Positions 1 through 8,737 of a stretch of DNA of 64,000 nt are shown here, one piece after another; the stretch's first letter is position 1; the number at the start of each line of letters is the position of its first letter. Under the pieces are notes generated by a model. That model saw only the letters and a list, made by a program, of their open reading frames with translations, was not told the origin of the DNA and did not search any database. Origin of the DNA: Candidatus Poribacteria bacterium (lineage in GTDB: Bacteria > Poribacteria > WGA-4E > JAJDTR01); NCBI GenBank assembly GCA_028820655.1, contig JAPPIK010000032.1, forward strand, positions 120,250 to 184,249. Direction: 5' to 3'. Position numbers and translations under genes: made by a program.

Positions 1-2
1 AG

Positions 3-371
3 GTCGCCCGAATTGCCGATGATATTCCCCCTATGGAGGTCTTTGGACCGGAAGAAGGAAACCTCCTCGTTTTGAGTTGGGGAGGAACATTTGGCGCTGT
101 GCGCACGGCGGTTGAACGCAAACAGGGGAACGGCGCATGCGTCTCGCATGCGCATTTGCGGTACCTCAACCCATTACCCAAAGACTTGGGAGGGATTCTT
201 GAGCGGTACCATCAAGTGCTTGTCCCCGAACTCAACCTTGGGCAGCTTAAGCAGTTAATCCGCGCCGAATACTTGATAGCTGCGAAAGGTCTCAATAAGG
301 TGCAAGGTCAGCCCTTTCATGTGTTTGAAGTCGAATCCAAAATTGATGAGTTACTAGAAGGTGAAGCATGA
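3..371 (+). CDS. 2-oxoacid:ferredoxin oxidoreductase, alpha subunit, C-terminal part (truncated by window start)
   Basis: Frame is open through base 3 (VARIADDIPPMEVFGPEEGNLLVLSWGGTFGAVRTAV...), typical KorA C-terminus; overlaps the beta subunit gene by 4 bp. Confidence 0.85.
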   Translation, partial: VARIADDIPPMEVFGPEEGNLLVLSWGGTFGAVRTAVERKQGNGACVSHAHLRYLNPLPKDLGGILERYHQVLVPELNLGQLKQLIRAEYLIAAKGLNKVQGQPFHVFEVESKIDELLEGEA

Positions 372-1414
372 GACAAGAAATATCCGGCCAAGTTCCCGGG
401 GCTGCGCCCACATTAACCAAAAGAGATTTTGAATCAGATCAGGATGTCAGATGGTGTCCCGGGTGTGGCGATTACTCGATACTTGCCCAAACTCAGCGGA
501 TTCTCCCGGAACTGGGGATTTCAAAAGAAAACTTGGTTTTCATCTCGGGAATAGGCTGTTCCAGCCGGTTTCCATATTATATGGATACATACGGTTTCCA
601 CACGATACACGGAAGAGCGCCGACGATAGCGGCGGGCGTTAAAATCGCCAACCCGGATCTTTCCGTGTGGGTAATCACGGGCGATGGTGATGCGCTGTCA
701 ATCGGAGGGAACCACTTCATTCATTTAATGCGGCGTAACTTGGACATCAATGTGCTGCTGTTTAATAACCGAATCTATGGTTTGACAAAAGGGCAGTATT
801 CGCCGACTTCCGAACAGGGTAAGGTGACGTATTCAACCCCGATGGGGTCCATTGAAAACCCCTTCAATACAATCAGTCTCGCGTTAGCGTCTAGAGTATC
901 ATTCGTCGCCAGGTCCCTTGATAGAGATCCCGACCATTTGCGTCGCATCATCAAGGCCGCCTTTGAACACAAAGGGACATCGTTCGTCGAGATTTATCAA
1001 AATTGCAATGTATTCAATGACGGTGCCTTTTTTCAATATACCGAGAAAGAGACAAAAGCTGATAACACCGTGTTCTTGGAACATGGCGAACCGCTGATTT
1101 TCGGAAAGGACCAAGATAAAGGGATACGACTCAATGAACTTCGACCGGAAGTCGTATCACTTACAGGTGGTCAATATACCGTAGATGATCTCATGGTCCA
1201 TGATCAGTATGCAGATGGCCCAACCCTCGCGCATTTCTTTGCTCGAATGACGGACATCCCAAACGTGCCAACACCGGTAGGCATTTTCCGTTCTTTCAAC
1301 AGGCCGTGCTATGAGGATTTCATGACTCAACAGGGGGACGCCGCCAAGCGAGCAAAGGGAGAGGGCGACTTGGAGGCGTTACTTCACACGGGCGACACAT
1401 GGGAGATTGAGTGA
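368..1414 (+). CDS. korB: 2-oxoacid:ferredoxin oxidoreductase, beta subunit (TPP-binding)
   Basis: WCPGCGDYSIL, GIGCSSRFPYYMDTYGFHTIHGRAPTIAAGVK, GDGDALSIGGNHFIH motifs. Confidence 0.92.
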   Translation: MRQEISGQVPGAAPTLTKRDFESDQDVRWCPGCGDYSILAQTQRILPELGISKENLVFISGIGCSSRFPYYMDTYGFHTIHGRAPTIAAGVKIANPDLSVWVITGDGDALSIGGNHFIHLMRRNLDINVLLFNNRIYGLTKGQYSPTSEQGKVTYSTPMGSIENPFNTISLALASRVSFVARSLDRDPDHLRRIIKAAFEHKGTSFVEIYQNCNVFNDGAFFQYTEKETKADNTVFLEHGEPLIFGKDQDKGIRLNELRPEVVSLTGGQYTVDDLMVHDQYADGPTLAHFFARMTDIPNVPTPVGIFRSFNRPCYEDFMTQQGDAAKRAKGEGDLEALLHTGDTWEIE

Positions 1415-1920
1415 ATTTTTTTGCGGATCTCCTCACGCTTCGTCGTCGCCTGATTTCACCCTTCCGATTTTGATTGAATGAGTTTTGATCGGCGTCGTGA
1501 ACCTACCTTGATAACCCGGTCTTGCTGTGACCACTATGCCGATTCGACGTGTCGGTCTCATACATCGGTTGCCAGTAGTATAATCAAGTAGCCCCCGCCG
1601 TCTACATCTCACCTAAGTCCAAGGGAAAGTCGGGTAGTTGCATCTAAACTCCATTGATTCTGTCACATTTTTCCCTCGGAGCCTCATCCCTATTGCCGCT
1701 GTTGGACAACAACCTCCCGGAATTTGGATAATCTTCGAAACGGTCGAACCTTGGGTGAACCCTTCTTCGTGTTCGCCATATTAAACCGGACCCTCTTTAA
1801 TGGGTTCTTGAAGATTGTACACCTCCTTGTCGCGACTGCCATGATTGTCTACTGCAATCATGGAACCTCAAAAGGCATGTCCCTACCGTTATGCCCGATT
1901 CCGGTGATCTGGCAATTTTC

Positions 1921-1956
1921 TTGACTTGGGCATAGGTCAACATTATGATATTGACC
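1921..1956 (+). promoter_or_regulatory. Sigma70-like promoter TTGACT-17-TATGAT with palindrome GGTCAA-N10-TTGACC spanning the -10
   Basis: -35 1921-1926, -10 1944-1949, palindrome 1935-1940/1951-1956, directly upstream of the metal ATPase gene. Confidence 0.6.
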
Positions 1957-1987
1957 GTCCGAACAAAGTTAAACAAAACCTCGAACC

Positions 1988-4360
1988 ATGGCTGAAAAAA
2001 CTCTGAAGTTAGAAATATATTCACTCCTTTCCGGCATCAAAGACGAGAAAGACGGGTGCGTCAAGCGTTTGATGTCGGCTCTCCGGAACCGCCCGGGCAT
2101 CAATGAGGCACATCTGGAACAAAACGGCAATGTCCGGTTGTGTTTGCATTATCAGTCGGAGCTATTATCAACGACGGAGGTTAAGCACGTTGCCGAGCGT
2201 GTGGGGATTGAGGTGAGCGAGCGATTTCGCCATGACTTGATACCCGTCAAGGGAATGCATTGTGCCGATTGCGTTACATCTATACAACATAGAATCAGCC
2301 AAATGACGGGTGTTCTAAGCGTGGATGTCCGATTCGTGTCCAAAAACGTGTGGGTTGAATACGATTCTCACTTTGTTAAACGGGAACAGATTGAAAAGCA
2401 AGTTATACAATTGGGTTATCGTGTGCCGGCCGAGGATATACGTTCTTGGTACATAGAAAACAGGGATTTAATCACTAGTATTTTGTGCGGAATCTGTTTG
2501 GTAATTGGCTGGTCCGGCGAAAATCTCTTTGAATTTCCATTTCCCCTGGACACGGTTCACCATGTGAGTGCTGTAAGTTTATTCTTCTTCTTTGCAGCTT
2601 ACGTATTTGGGGGTTTAGATTTATTTCGCCGTACCATCAACGAGCTAAAACAACATCATGTAGGCATTGAACTGTTGATGGTGGTGGCGTCGATTGGTGC
2701 AGCCTTTCTGGGTGAGTTTAGTGAGGGAGCATTATTGCTGTTTTTGTTTGGGGTAGGGCATGCCCTGGAGGAGCGGGCACTTGACAAAGCACGTAAGGCG
2801 ATTATCAGCTTGGCTGAATTGGCGCCAAAAACGGCGCTTGTGAAAGATGCCGGTGGAGAATCAGAACAAGCCGTAGATGACTTAAAACTCGGAACAATAA
2901 TTATTGTCAAGCCTGGAATGCGAATTCCTGCTGACGGGGTAGTGGTTGCTGGCAAATCTACCGCAAATGAATCCGCCGTAACTGGAGAATCTGTGCCGGT
3001 AGATAAAGAACAAGGTTCTCCGGTGTTCGCGGGAGGCATCAACGGAGATGGTAGCTTGGAGGTCCGGGTAACACGTCTTTCAGATGACACAATGTTAGCC
3101 CGAGTGGTGTCAATGGTCGAGGAAGCACAAACCCAAAAATCAAATTCACAGCGGATAACCGATAAGTTTTCAGGAGTTTTCGTTCCTCTGATTCTCATCG
3201 GTGCTATTTCAATGATTTTGATGCTTGTGTCATTTGGTATTCCATTCAGCGAATCTTTTCTACGGGGAATGGTATTGTTGGTGGCGGCATCGCCGTGTGC
3301 GCTTGCTCTTGGACCACCCTCGGCAATTCTCGCCGGCATCGCACGAGCGGCCCGGAACGGCGTTCTGATTAAAGGCGGAATTCACCTAGAAAATTTAGGA
3401 AAGGCAAAAGCTGTTGCATTCGATAAGACCGGCACCTTGACCAAGGGTAAACCGGAAGTCACGGACGTCATTTCAATTGGCGAAATGGACGTTGATTATT
3501 GGCTGAAAATGGCGGCGGCGGCGGAGAACCGATCTGGCCACCCTATCGCGGAGGCTGTTGTAGATGTTGCCGTGAAGAGAGGCTTCAGGTTACCGGAAGT
3601 GGAGGAAGTTGAATCATTGATTGGACGAGGAATCAGAGCACAGGTGTCAGGTAAAACTGTTTGGGTCGGTAACCTGAAATTGTATAATGAAGCACACCTG
3701 GAAATACGAACATCTGTGCAGGCGCAGGTCGCGAAACTCGAAGAAGAGGGAAAATCTATCATGCTGGTTACTATTGATCAGAAGCCCGTAGGTATAATTG
3801 GAGTTATAGACGCGATGCGTGCGGAATTGGGAACGGTGGTTGCAGAACTTAAACAAATAGGGATTGGTCACACGGTTGTGCTAACAGGTGACAACCCGCG
3901 AGTGGCTTCCTATATTGCCCAACGTGCGGGCATCAAAGAGTACAAAGCGGGTTTGCTCCCCCAAGACAAAGTGATGATTATGCACCAGCTATTGAATTCA
4001 TATGATAGCGTCGTAATGGTTGGGGATGGTATAAATGATGCGCCGGCGCTCGCGAGCGCAACTACTGGCATCGCAATGGGTGGGGCTGGATCGGATCTGG
4101 CTCTTGAAACCGCTGACGCGGCGCTGATGGCTGACGATCTTTCGAAACTTCCCTTTGCCATCGGGCTTGGACGTGCCACGCGGAAAGTCATCTCACAGAA
4201 TCTCTACATAGCGCTTGCGGTGATTGGTGGATTAATTGGTTCGACGATTTTCGGACTGGCAACTATCGGCATTGCCATTATACTTCATGAAGGCAGCACC
4301 ATCCTCGTTGTTCTAAACTCGTTACGTTTGTTACGGTTCCGGCATTTGCCGAACAATTAA
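1988..4360 (+). CDS. Heavy-metal translocating P-type ATPase, P1B-4-like (SPC / HEGST motifs), with N-terminal HMA domain
   Basis: GMHCADC HMA motif; DKTGTLT phosphorylation site; GDGINDAPAL; SPCAL in TM helix; HEGSTILVVLNSLRLL near C-terminus. Confidence 0.93.
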   Translation: MAEKTLKLEIYSLLSGIKDEKDGCVKRLMSALRNRPGINEAHLEQNGNVRLCLHYQSELLSTTEVKHVAERVGIEVSERFRHDLIPVKGMHCADCVTSIQHRISQMTGVLSVDVRFVSKNVWVEYDSHFVKREQIEKQVIQLGYRVPAEDIRSWYIENRDLITSILCGICLVIGWSGENLFEFPFPLDTVHHVSAVSLFFFFAAYVFGGLDLFRRTINELKQHHVGIELLMVVASIGAAFLGEFSEGALLLFLFGVGHALEERALDKARKAIISLAELAPKTALVKDAGGESEQAVDDLKLGTIIIVKPGMRIPADGVVVAGKSTANESAVTGESVPVDKEQGSPVFAGGINGDGSLEVRVTRLSDDTMLARVVSMVEEAQTQKSNSQRITDKFSGVFVPLILIGAISMILMLVSFGIPFSESFLRGMVLLVAASPCALALGPPSAILAGIARAARNGVLIKGGIHLENLGKAKAVAFDKTGTLTKGKPEVTDVISIGEMDVDYWLKMAAAAENRSGHPIAEAVVDVAVKRGFRLPEVEEVESLIGRGIRAQVSGKTVWVGNLKLYNEAHLEIRTSVQAQVAKLEEEGKSIMLVTIDQKPVGIIGVIDAMRAELGTVVAELKQIGIGHTVVLTGDNPRVASYIAQRAGIKEYKAGLLPQDKVMIMHQLLNSYDSVVMVGDGINDAPALASATTGIAMGGAGSDLALETADAALMADDLSKLPFAIGLGRATRKVISQNLYIALAVIGGLIGSTIFGLATIGIAIILHEGSTILVVLNSLRLLRFRHLPNN

Positions 4361-4375
4361 CACTTCAAGGAGAAT

Positions 4376-5422
4376 ATGATTCTCTTAACACGTGCCCTGT
4401 TGAAAATTGATAGGCGACTTTTCTTCATGCTTTTGTTGATCGTTCCCATGGGGTGTAGCATTCAGAGCGAAACTACACGTTCAACCTCCGGATTGGCTAT
4501 CCTTATCATGCTAATCATGTTTGCGGCGTCCTTAGCGGCGGGTGCCATTCCACTTCTAGGCATTCGTACCCGAACGAACCTGTTACGCTGGGCGACCAGC
4601 CTCGCTGCGGGGTTTTTAATCTCGTCCGCGTTGTTGGTTGCTTTACCGGAAGGATTCCGACTCGTAACTGGAGACGAGAGTTCAACTCACATTTCACATG
4701 TGAATGAAAGAAACACACAGCGAAACAACCACAATGAAGTCGATGGTCATGAACACAACCATAGACTCCCTGTCCGGCATTCGTTTAAGTTTGGCGCATA
4801 CCAGACCGCGGGCCTTGCTCTGCTCATGGGATTTATGCTGATGCTGGTAATTGAATCACTAGGCTTCGGTCATGATTTACATGAAGAGCACCATCACGAA
4901 GATGCCGGGGCGGACCATATACATCATCCATCGAGTGCGTCCTCGCGAGGAAAAGGTTTGGCAACGCCGATTGTGATTGGATTGAGTATCCATGCCCTCA
5001 CCGATGGGTTGGCGATGGGGGCCGCGCTGACGACGAACTCCATTTCACTCACGGTACCGCTTATGCTCGGGATAGTTATGCACAAGATGCCTGCGGCGTT
5101 TAGTCTTTCCGCATTTAGCCAACATTCCCATGGAAATGTCCGGCGCACATGGAAAGAGCTAATCGTTTTCAGCTTAGCCACACCGGTGGCGTTATTCATC
5201 GCGTGGCGTGTGTTGGGAGCCTTGGAAAGTTACTGGTTGGGTCTGGCAATATTGACCTCCGCGGGCACTTTGCTCTATGTTGCAACCGTTGATGTATTGC
5301 CCAATGTCATTCATGGGGCGAATCGCAGGATGGTGTTTCTGCAAGTAGCCATCGGTACGGCAGTAATTCTCGCCTTGTCACTTCTTCTTGAGTCTCTCGG
5401 TTTGGGAATACATCCTCATTGA
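4376..5422 (+). CDS. ZIP-family metal transporter with His-rich loops
   Basis: Multiple TM segments; IHALTDGLAMGAAL and MHKMPAAFSL ZIP signatures; HEHNHR and HEEHHHEDAGADHIHH loops. Confidence 0.88.
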   Translation: MILLTRALLKIDRRLFFMLLLIVPMGCSIQSETTRSTSGLAILIMLIMFAASLAAGAIPLLGIRTRTNLLRWATSLAAGFLISSALLVALPEGFRLVTGDESSTHISHVNERNTQRNNHNEVDGHEHNHRLPVRHSFKFGAYQTAGLALLMGFMLMLVIESLGFGHDLHEEHHHEDAGADHIHHPSSASSRGKGLATPIVIGLSIHALTDGLAMGAALTTNSISLTVPLMLGIVMHKMPAAFSLSAFSQHSHGNVRRTWKELIVFSLATPVALFIAWRVLGALESYWLGLAILTSAGTLLYVATVDVLPNVIHGANRRMVFLQVAIGTAVILALSLLLESLGLGIHPH

Positions 5423-5535
5423 ATTATCGGCAATGGGAAAGGGTGATTTGCTGCCGGAGGGTTCAAAATACATGATCTGATTTGAATGTACGTTGTGCTA
5501 ATATCGAATCTGTCTCATTCCAAATATGATCCGTT

Positions 5536-6660
5536 TTGGAGAAAATAATGAGAATTGACCGAATAGATGTGTATTACGTGAGTTTACCCTTGGTGTATCC
5601 GTGGCGCACGGCCTACGGCGAGGATCCAAGTATTCATTCCGTTCTCGTACGAATGGAATCCGAAGGTCAAGAGGGGTGGGGAGAAACGACGCCGCTGAAA
5701 GCCCCGGCATATACTCCCGAATCGGCAATGTCGGTATACCACAACATCGTCGAATACATTGCCCCGGCGATAGTGGGGAAGTCGTTTGAGACCGCAGAAG
5801 GTTTGTTGAATGCCTACAGTTGGATAAAGGGTAACCCGTTTGCAAAGGCGGGACCGGAAATTGCTTGGTGGATGCTGCAAGCAAACATTCAAAACAAACC
5901 CCTTCACGAGTTGATCGGTGGCGAGTTTAGACGGGTTGAAGCGGGGGCCGACTTCGGCGTTCAAGACTCCATTGACATGCTACTGGATAAGATTCAAGGC
6001 GCAGTGGAAGACGGTTTCAAACGGGTCAAGCTCAAAGTCCGTCCCGGTTGGGATTTGGAAATGTTGCGGGTAGTCTGCACTACGTTTTCTAAGCAGACCT
6101 TCCATATTGATTGTAATTCGGGTTATTCGCTGGATGACATCGATTTCTTTAAGCAGGTTGACAAGTTGGGGTTGGCGATGATTGAACAGCCGTTATTCCA
6201 CACCGATCTGCTGGATCATGCCGAATTGCAGAGACAGATCGGCACCCCGGTGTGTTTGGACGAATCCATCACCTCAGTTCGCACTTTTGAATGGGCATTG
6301 AAACTGAAATCCTGTGAAATTCTAAATCTAAAAACCGGTCGCGTGGGCGGCCTGTCGGTGGTGGTCAAACTGCATGACATGGCGCGGGACGCTGGCATAC
6401 CGTGTTGGGTCGGGAGTATGTTAGAAAGCGGGATCGGTGCGGGTATTTTGGTTGAGTTGGGAACCCTTACCAATTTCACGTATCCGGGTGACCTGTTCCC
6501 CAGCCAGTTTTTCTACCGCCAAGATTTGACGGAGCGAGAATTGGTTCTGAATGACGACTGTACGTTCACCCCGTCGCAAGTCCCCGGAACTCCCTACAAA
6601 CCGGTATTGGAGCGCGTGAAGAACGCGGCATTGCATAGCCGCACGATAGAGTCCGAGTGA
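5536..6660 (+). CDS. Mandelate racemase/muconate lactonizing enzyme family protein (enolase superfamily)
   Basis: KLKVRPGWD, DCNSGYS, IEQPL, CLDESI, LKTGRVGG motifs; alternative start at 5548 (MRIDRIDVYY). Confidence 0.88.
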   Translation: MEKIMRIDRIDVYYVSLPLVYPWRTAYGEDPSIHSVLVRMESEGQEGWGETTPLKAPAYTPESAMSVYHNIVEYIAPAIVGKSFETAEGLLNAYSWIKGNPFAKAGPEIAWWMLQANIQNKPLHELIGGEFRRVEAGADFGVQDSIDMLLDKIQGAVEDGFKRVKLKVRPGWDLEMLRVVCTTFSKQTFHIDCNSGYSLDDIDFFKQVDKLGLAMIEQPLFHTDLLDHAELQRQIGTPVCLDESITSVRTFEWALKLKSCEILNLKTGRVGGLSVVVKLHDMARDAGIPCWVGSMLESGIGAGILVELGTLTNFTYPGDLFPSQFFYRQDLTERELVLNDDCTFTPSQVPGTPYKPVLERVKNAALHSRTIESE

Positions 6661-6691
6661 TTAGGAAAATCACAACCTCCGCAAGGTTTGA

Positions 6692-8173
6692 TTAGCGGCT
6701 TAGAACCCTGACGGTCTCCGGGGCAGTGGTCGGCAAACGTTGATCCACCAATTTATCCGGAGGGATGTAATTCGTGTGGTCGGCTATGCTTCCATGCGTC
6801 AGTGCGTAGACGGCAACATTAGTCATGAATCGATAGACGCCGGGAGAGTAGTGCACCGAACGGGTCGGCAGACTCACCGCTTCCATCGCGCACATGTAAT
6901 CGCGCCTGACAGTTATCACGGATAGTTTGTCCGCGATTGATATACCTTCAAGAAAGTTCCGCCTCTGCGGTCGCGTTCCCCACCAGAATATATCGAATCC
7001 GACGGGCGGGCCGCCCATCTCATAGTAGTTGCTGTAAATTTCGTGGTCGTTGGGTATACGTTCAATCTGATACTCCGGCATAACGTATCGCATTTGAGCC
7101 AGAAACAGATGAATCATCGCCTGTGCTGGAGCGTTTACGCCGCAGTCGTCAAATACCATCAGACCACCCTTCTCAATCAGGTATCGACGTAACCCTGCCG
7201 CCTCCGATGGAGTAAAACGGTTGTCTAATCTCCCGCCGCCGTATTGACTTCCGATTAGATTGTGAGAGCGTACAAGGGCGGGATCGTGCCCTGTCATGAA
7301 AACAAGTGGACTCTTTTGCAAGTTGGCGTCAGTTAACCTTATCGCGCCTCCTTCAACATTCATGTCCGCTTTGATTTTTGTGCGTTCATTTATCCATTTT
7401 GTTAGGGCATTGAGTGACGATGAATCAGCCCACCAGTCGGAAAGATTGTGACGGATCCGGGCAAAACGCAGCACACCGCGAATATCCCGCCCCATTCCGA
7501 CAACCTCACCACCTGGCTCACCTCTGGGCAGCGGCGGCACTTCAACGTTGCCAAGTCGAATTTTCCCGGTGACATCGTCGAGGAGGTCCGCATCACGTGC
7601 CGCGCCAACGCTCTTGACCATGGACAGTCCGGGTATTCGAGGTGTCCCCACCGTGTGCTGTACGCTAACGCGCGCCGTGCCGCGCCGTGAGGAGCGATGC
7701 GCTGTTGGAATTCCGGTTTCGACCGGGGTGGAAAAGTCAAGTGCTTCGGGTGCGTCGGAAGTTAAAGGTTCAGCCGACGTGACCGAACGCGGCGACGGTG
7801 CGCTCGACGAAACCACACTTGGGACCCTTGGATGGATCGGCGCCGTAATCTTGATGATCCGGTGTGAAACATCTTGTGGAACCTGTGAATGGACTCTGGC
7901 GCGCAATGGAGATACCATCACGGTTCTCTTTTCTGCTGGAACCAATCCCTCAGTTACCGGACTGTGTTCTCGCACGACCGGCTGGATTGGCGGTTTGACA
8001 ATATGCGGTGGCCTTGGCGGTCTCTGTGGTTTGCTCGGCTGTAGGAAGTCCACGCCTATGAAATTCTTGAAATCTTTGGTCTGGCTCAAGAGGTACAAAC
8101 CGGCAACCAATGCGATTATTATGTGGAGAATCACTGATGTCATGAACGCGCTGGATGTTCTCTTGGTACTCAT
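6692..8173 (-). CDS. DUF4159-like protein with N-terminal TM helix and proline-rich linker
   Basis: N-terminal hydrophobic helix, PxxP-rich region, then FARIRHNLSDWW...GGLMVFDDCG... typical of DUF4159. Confidence 0.7.
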   Translation of the reverse strand: MSTKRTSSAFMTSVILHIIIALVAGLYLLSQTKDFKNFIGVDFLQPSKPQRPPRPPHIVKPPIQPVVREHSPVTEGLVPAEKRTVMVSPLRARVHSQVPQDVSHRIIKITAPIHPRVPSVVSSSAPSPRSVTSAEPLTSDAPEALDFSTPVETGIPTAHRSSRRGTARVSVQHTVGTPRIPGLSMVKSVGAARDADLLDDVTGKIRLGNVEVPPLPRGEPGGEVVGMGRDIRGVLRFARIRHNLSDWWADSSSLNALTKWINERTKIKADMNVEGGAIRLTDANLQKSPLVFMTGHDPALVRSHNLIGSQYGGGRLDNRFTPSEAAGLRRYLIEKGGLMVFDDCGVNAPAQAMIHLFLAQMRYVMPEYQIERIPNDHEIYSNYYEMGGPPVGFDIFWWGTRPQRRNFLEGISIADKLSVITVRRDYMCAMEAVSLPTRSVHYSPGVYRFMTNVAVYALTHGSIADHTNYIPPDKLVDQRLPTTAPETVRVLSR

Positions 8174-8383
8174 AGAATGCCTCCTAAGTCCGATGTCTCG
8201 ATTTTCAGGATGAGTGAATCATGAGCGCACTTACCCTAAATCACCTCATGGACGAGTCTCGAATGTTGGTTAATGGGCGGCGAGGAACCGGATTCCACTT
8301 ACCGGAAAACCCAAAAGATTGTTCCATAGATTGGGAATTTCCGAATTCGGGAAAACCTAAAGATAGAAAACCTCGTTATATTA

Positions 8384-8405
8384 GCCGTGTACCGAGGTAC
8401 ACGGC
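8384..8405. repeat. 22-bp near-perfect palindrome GCCGTGTACC-GA-GGTACACGGC
   Basis: 10-bp perfect arms; second palindrome CCGAATTCGG at 8341-8350 nearby, in the 8173/8738 divergent intergenic region. Confidence 0.7.
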
Positions 8406-8737
8406 GACCAAGAAATGTCATCGCGCGATAGACATTGATTCTGCAGATTGCCAACACCGCAATTTATGTGCCATGCCCTGTAAATCCTTTAACCGTGGGA
8501 TTGTTGGGCAGACAGAACTGTACTGAATCGGTTTGTCGTGCCCGAGATTGGCTAATCATCCTGTGTCTCTCTGTACGAGATGGTGCAATTGTCCGGAGGC
8601 GCCCGTACCATTAGCTCACTCAAAACGACAGTTGTCTCGCTCCGTATGTACGAACCGTGTCCCAATGGCGGAACTCTGGTAGTTAGGGTGTCAAATTAGA
8701 CTACAAGGATGGCAGCATAAGTTGCCAAAGTTTCAGT

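Noticed and set aside
2656-3339. 227-aa minus-strand ORF
   Set aside because: Antisense to the P-type ATPase, shadow composition.
7548-8213. 221-aa plus-strand ORF
   Set aside because: Antisense to the DUF4159-like gene, which has better coding character and domain similarity.
8221-8526. 101-aa ORF between divergent genes
   Set aside because: Overlaps both palindromes, no recognisable domain or convincing ribosome-binding site; not supported as a gene.
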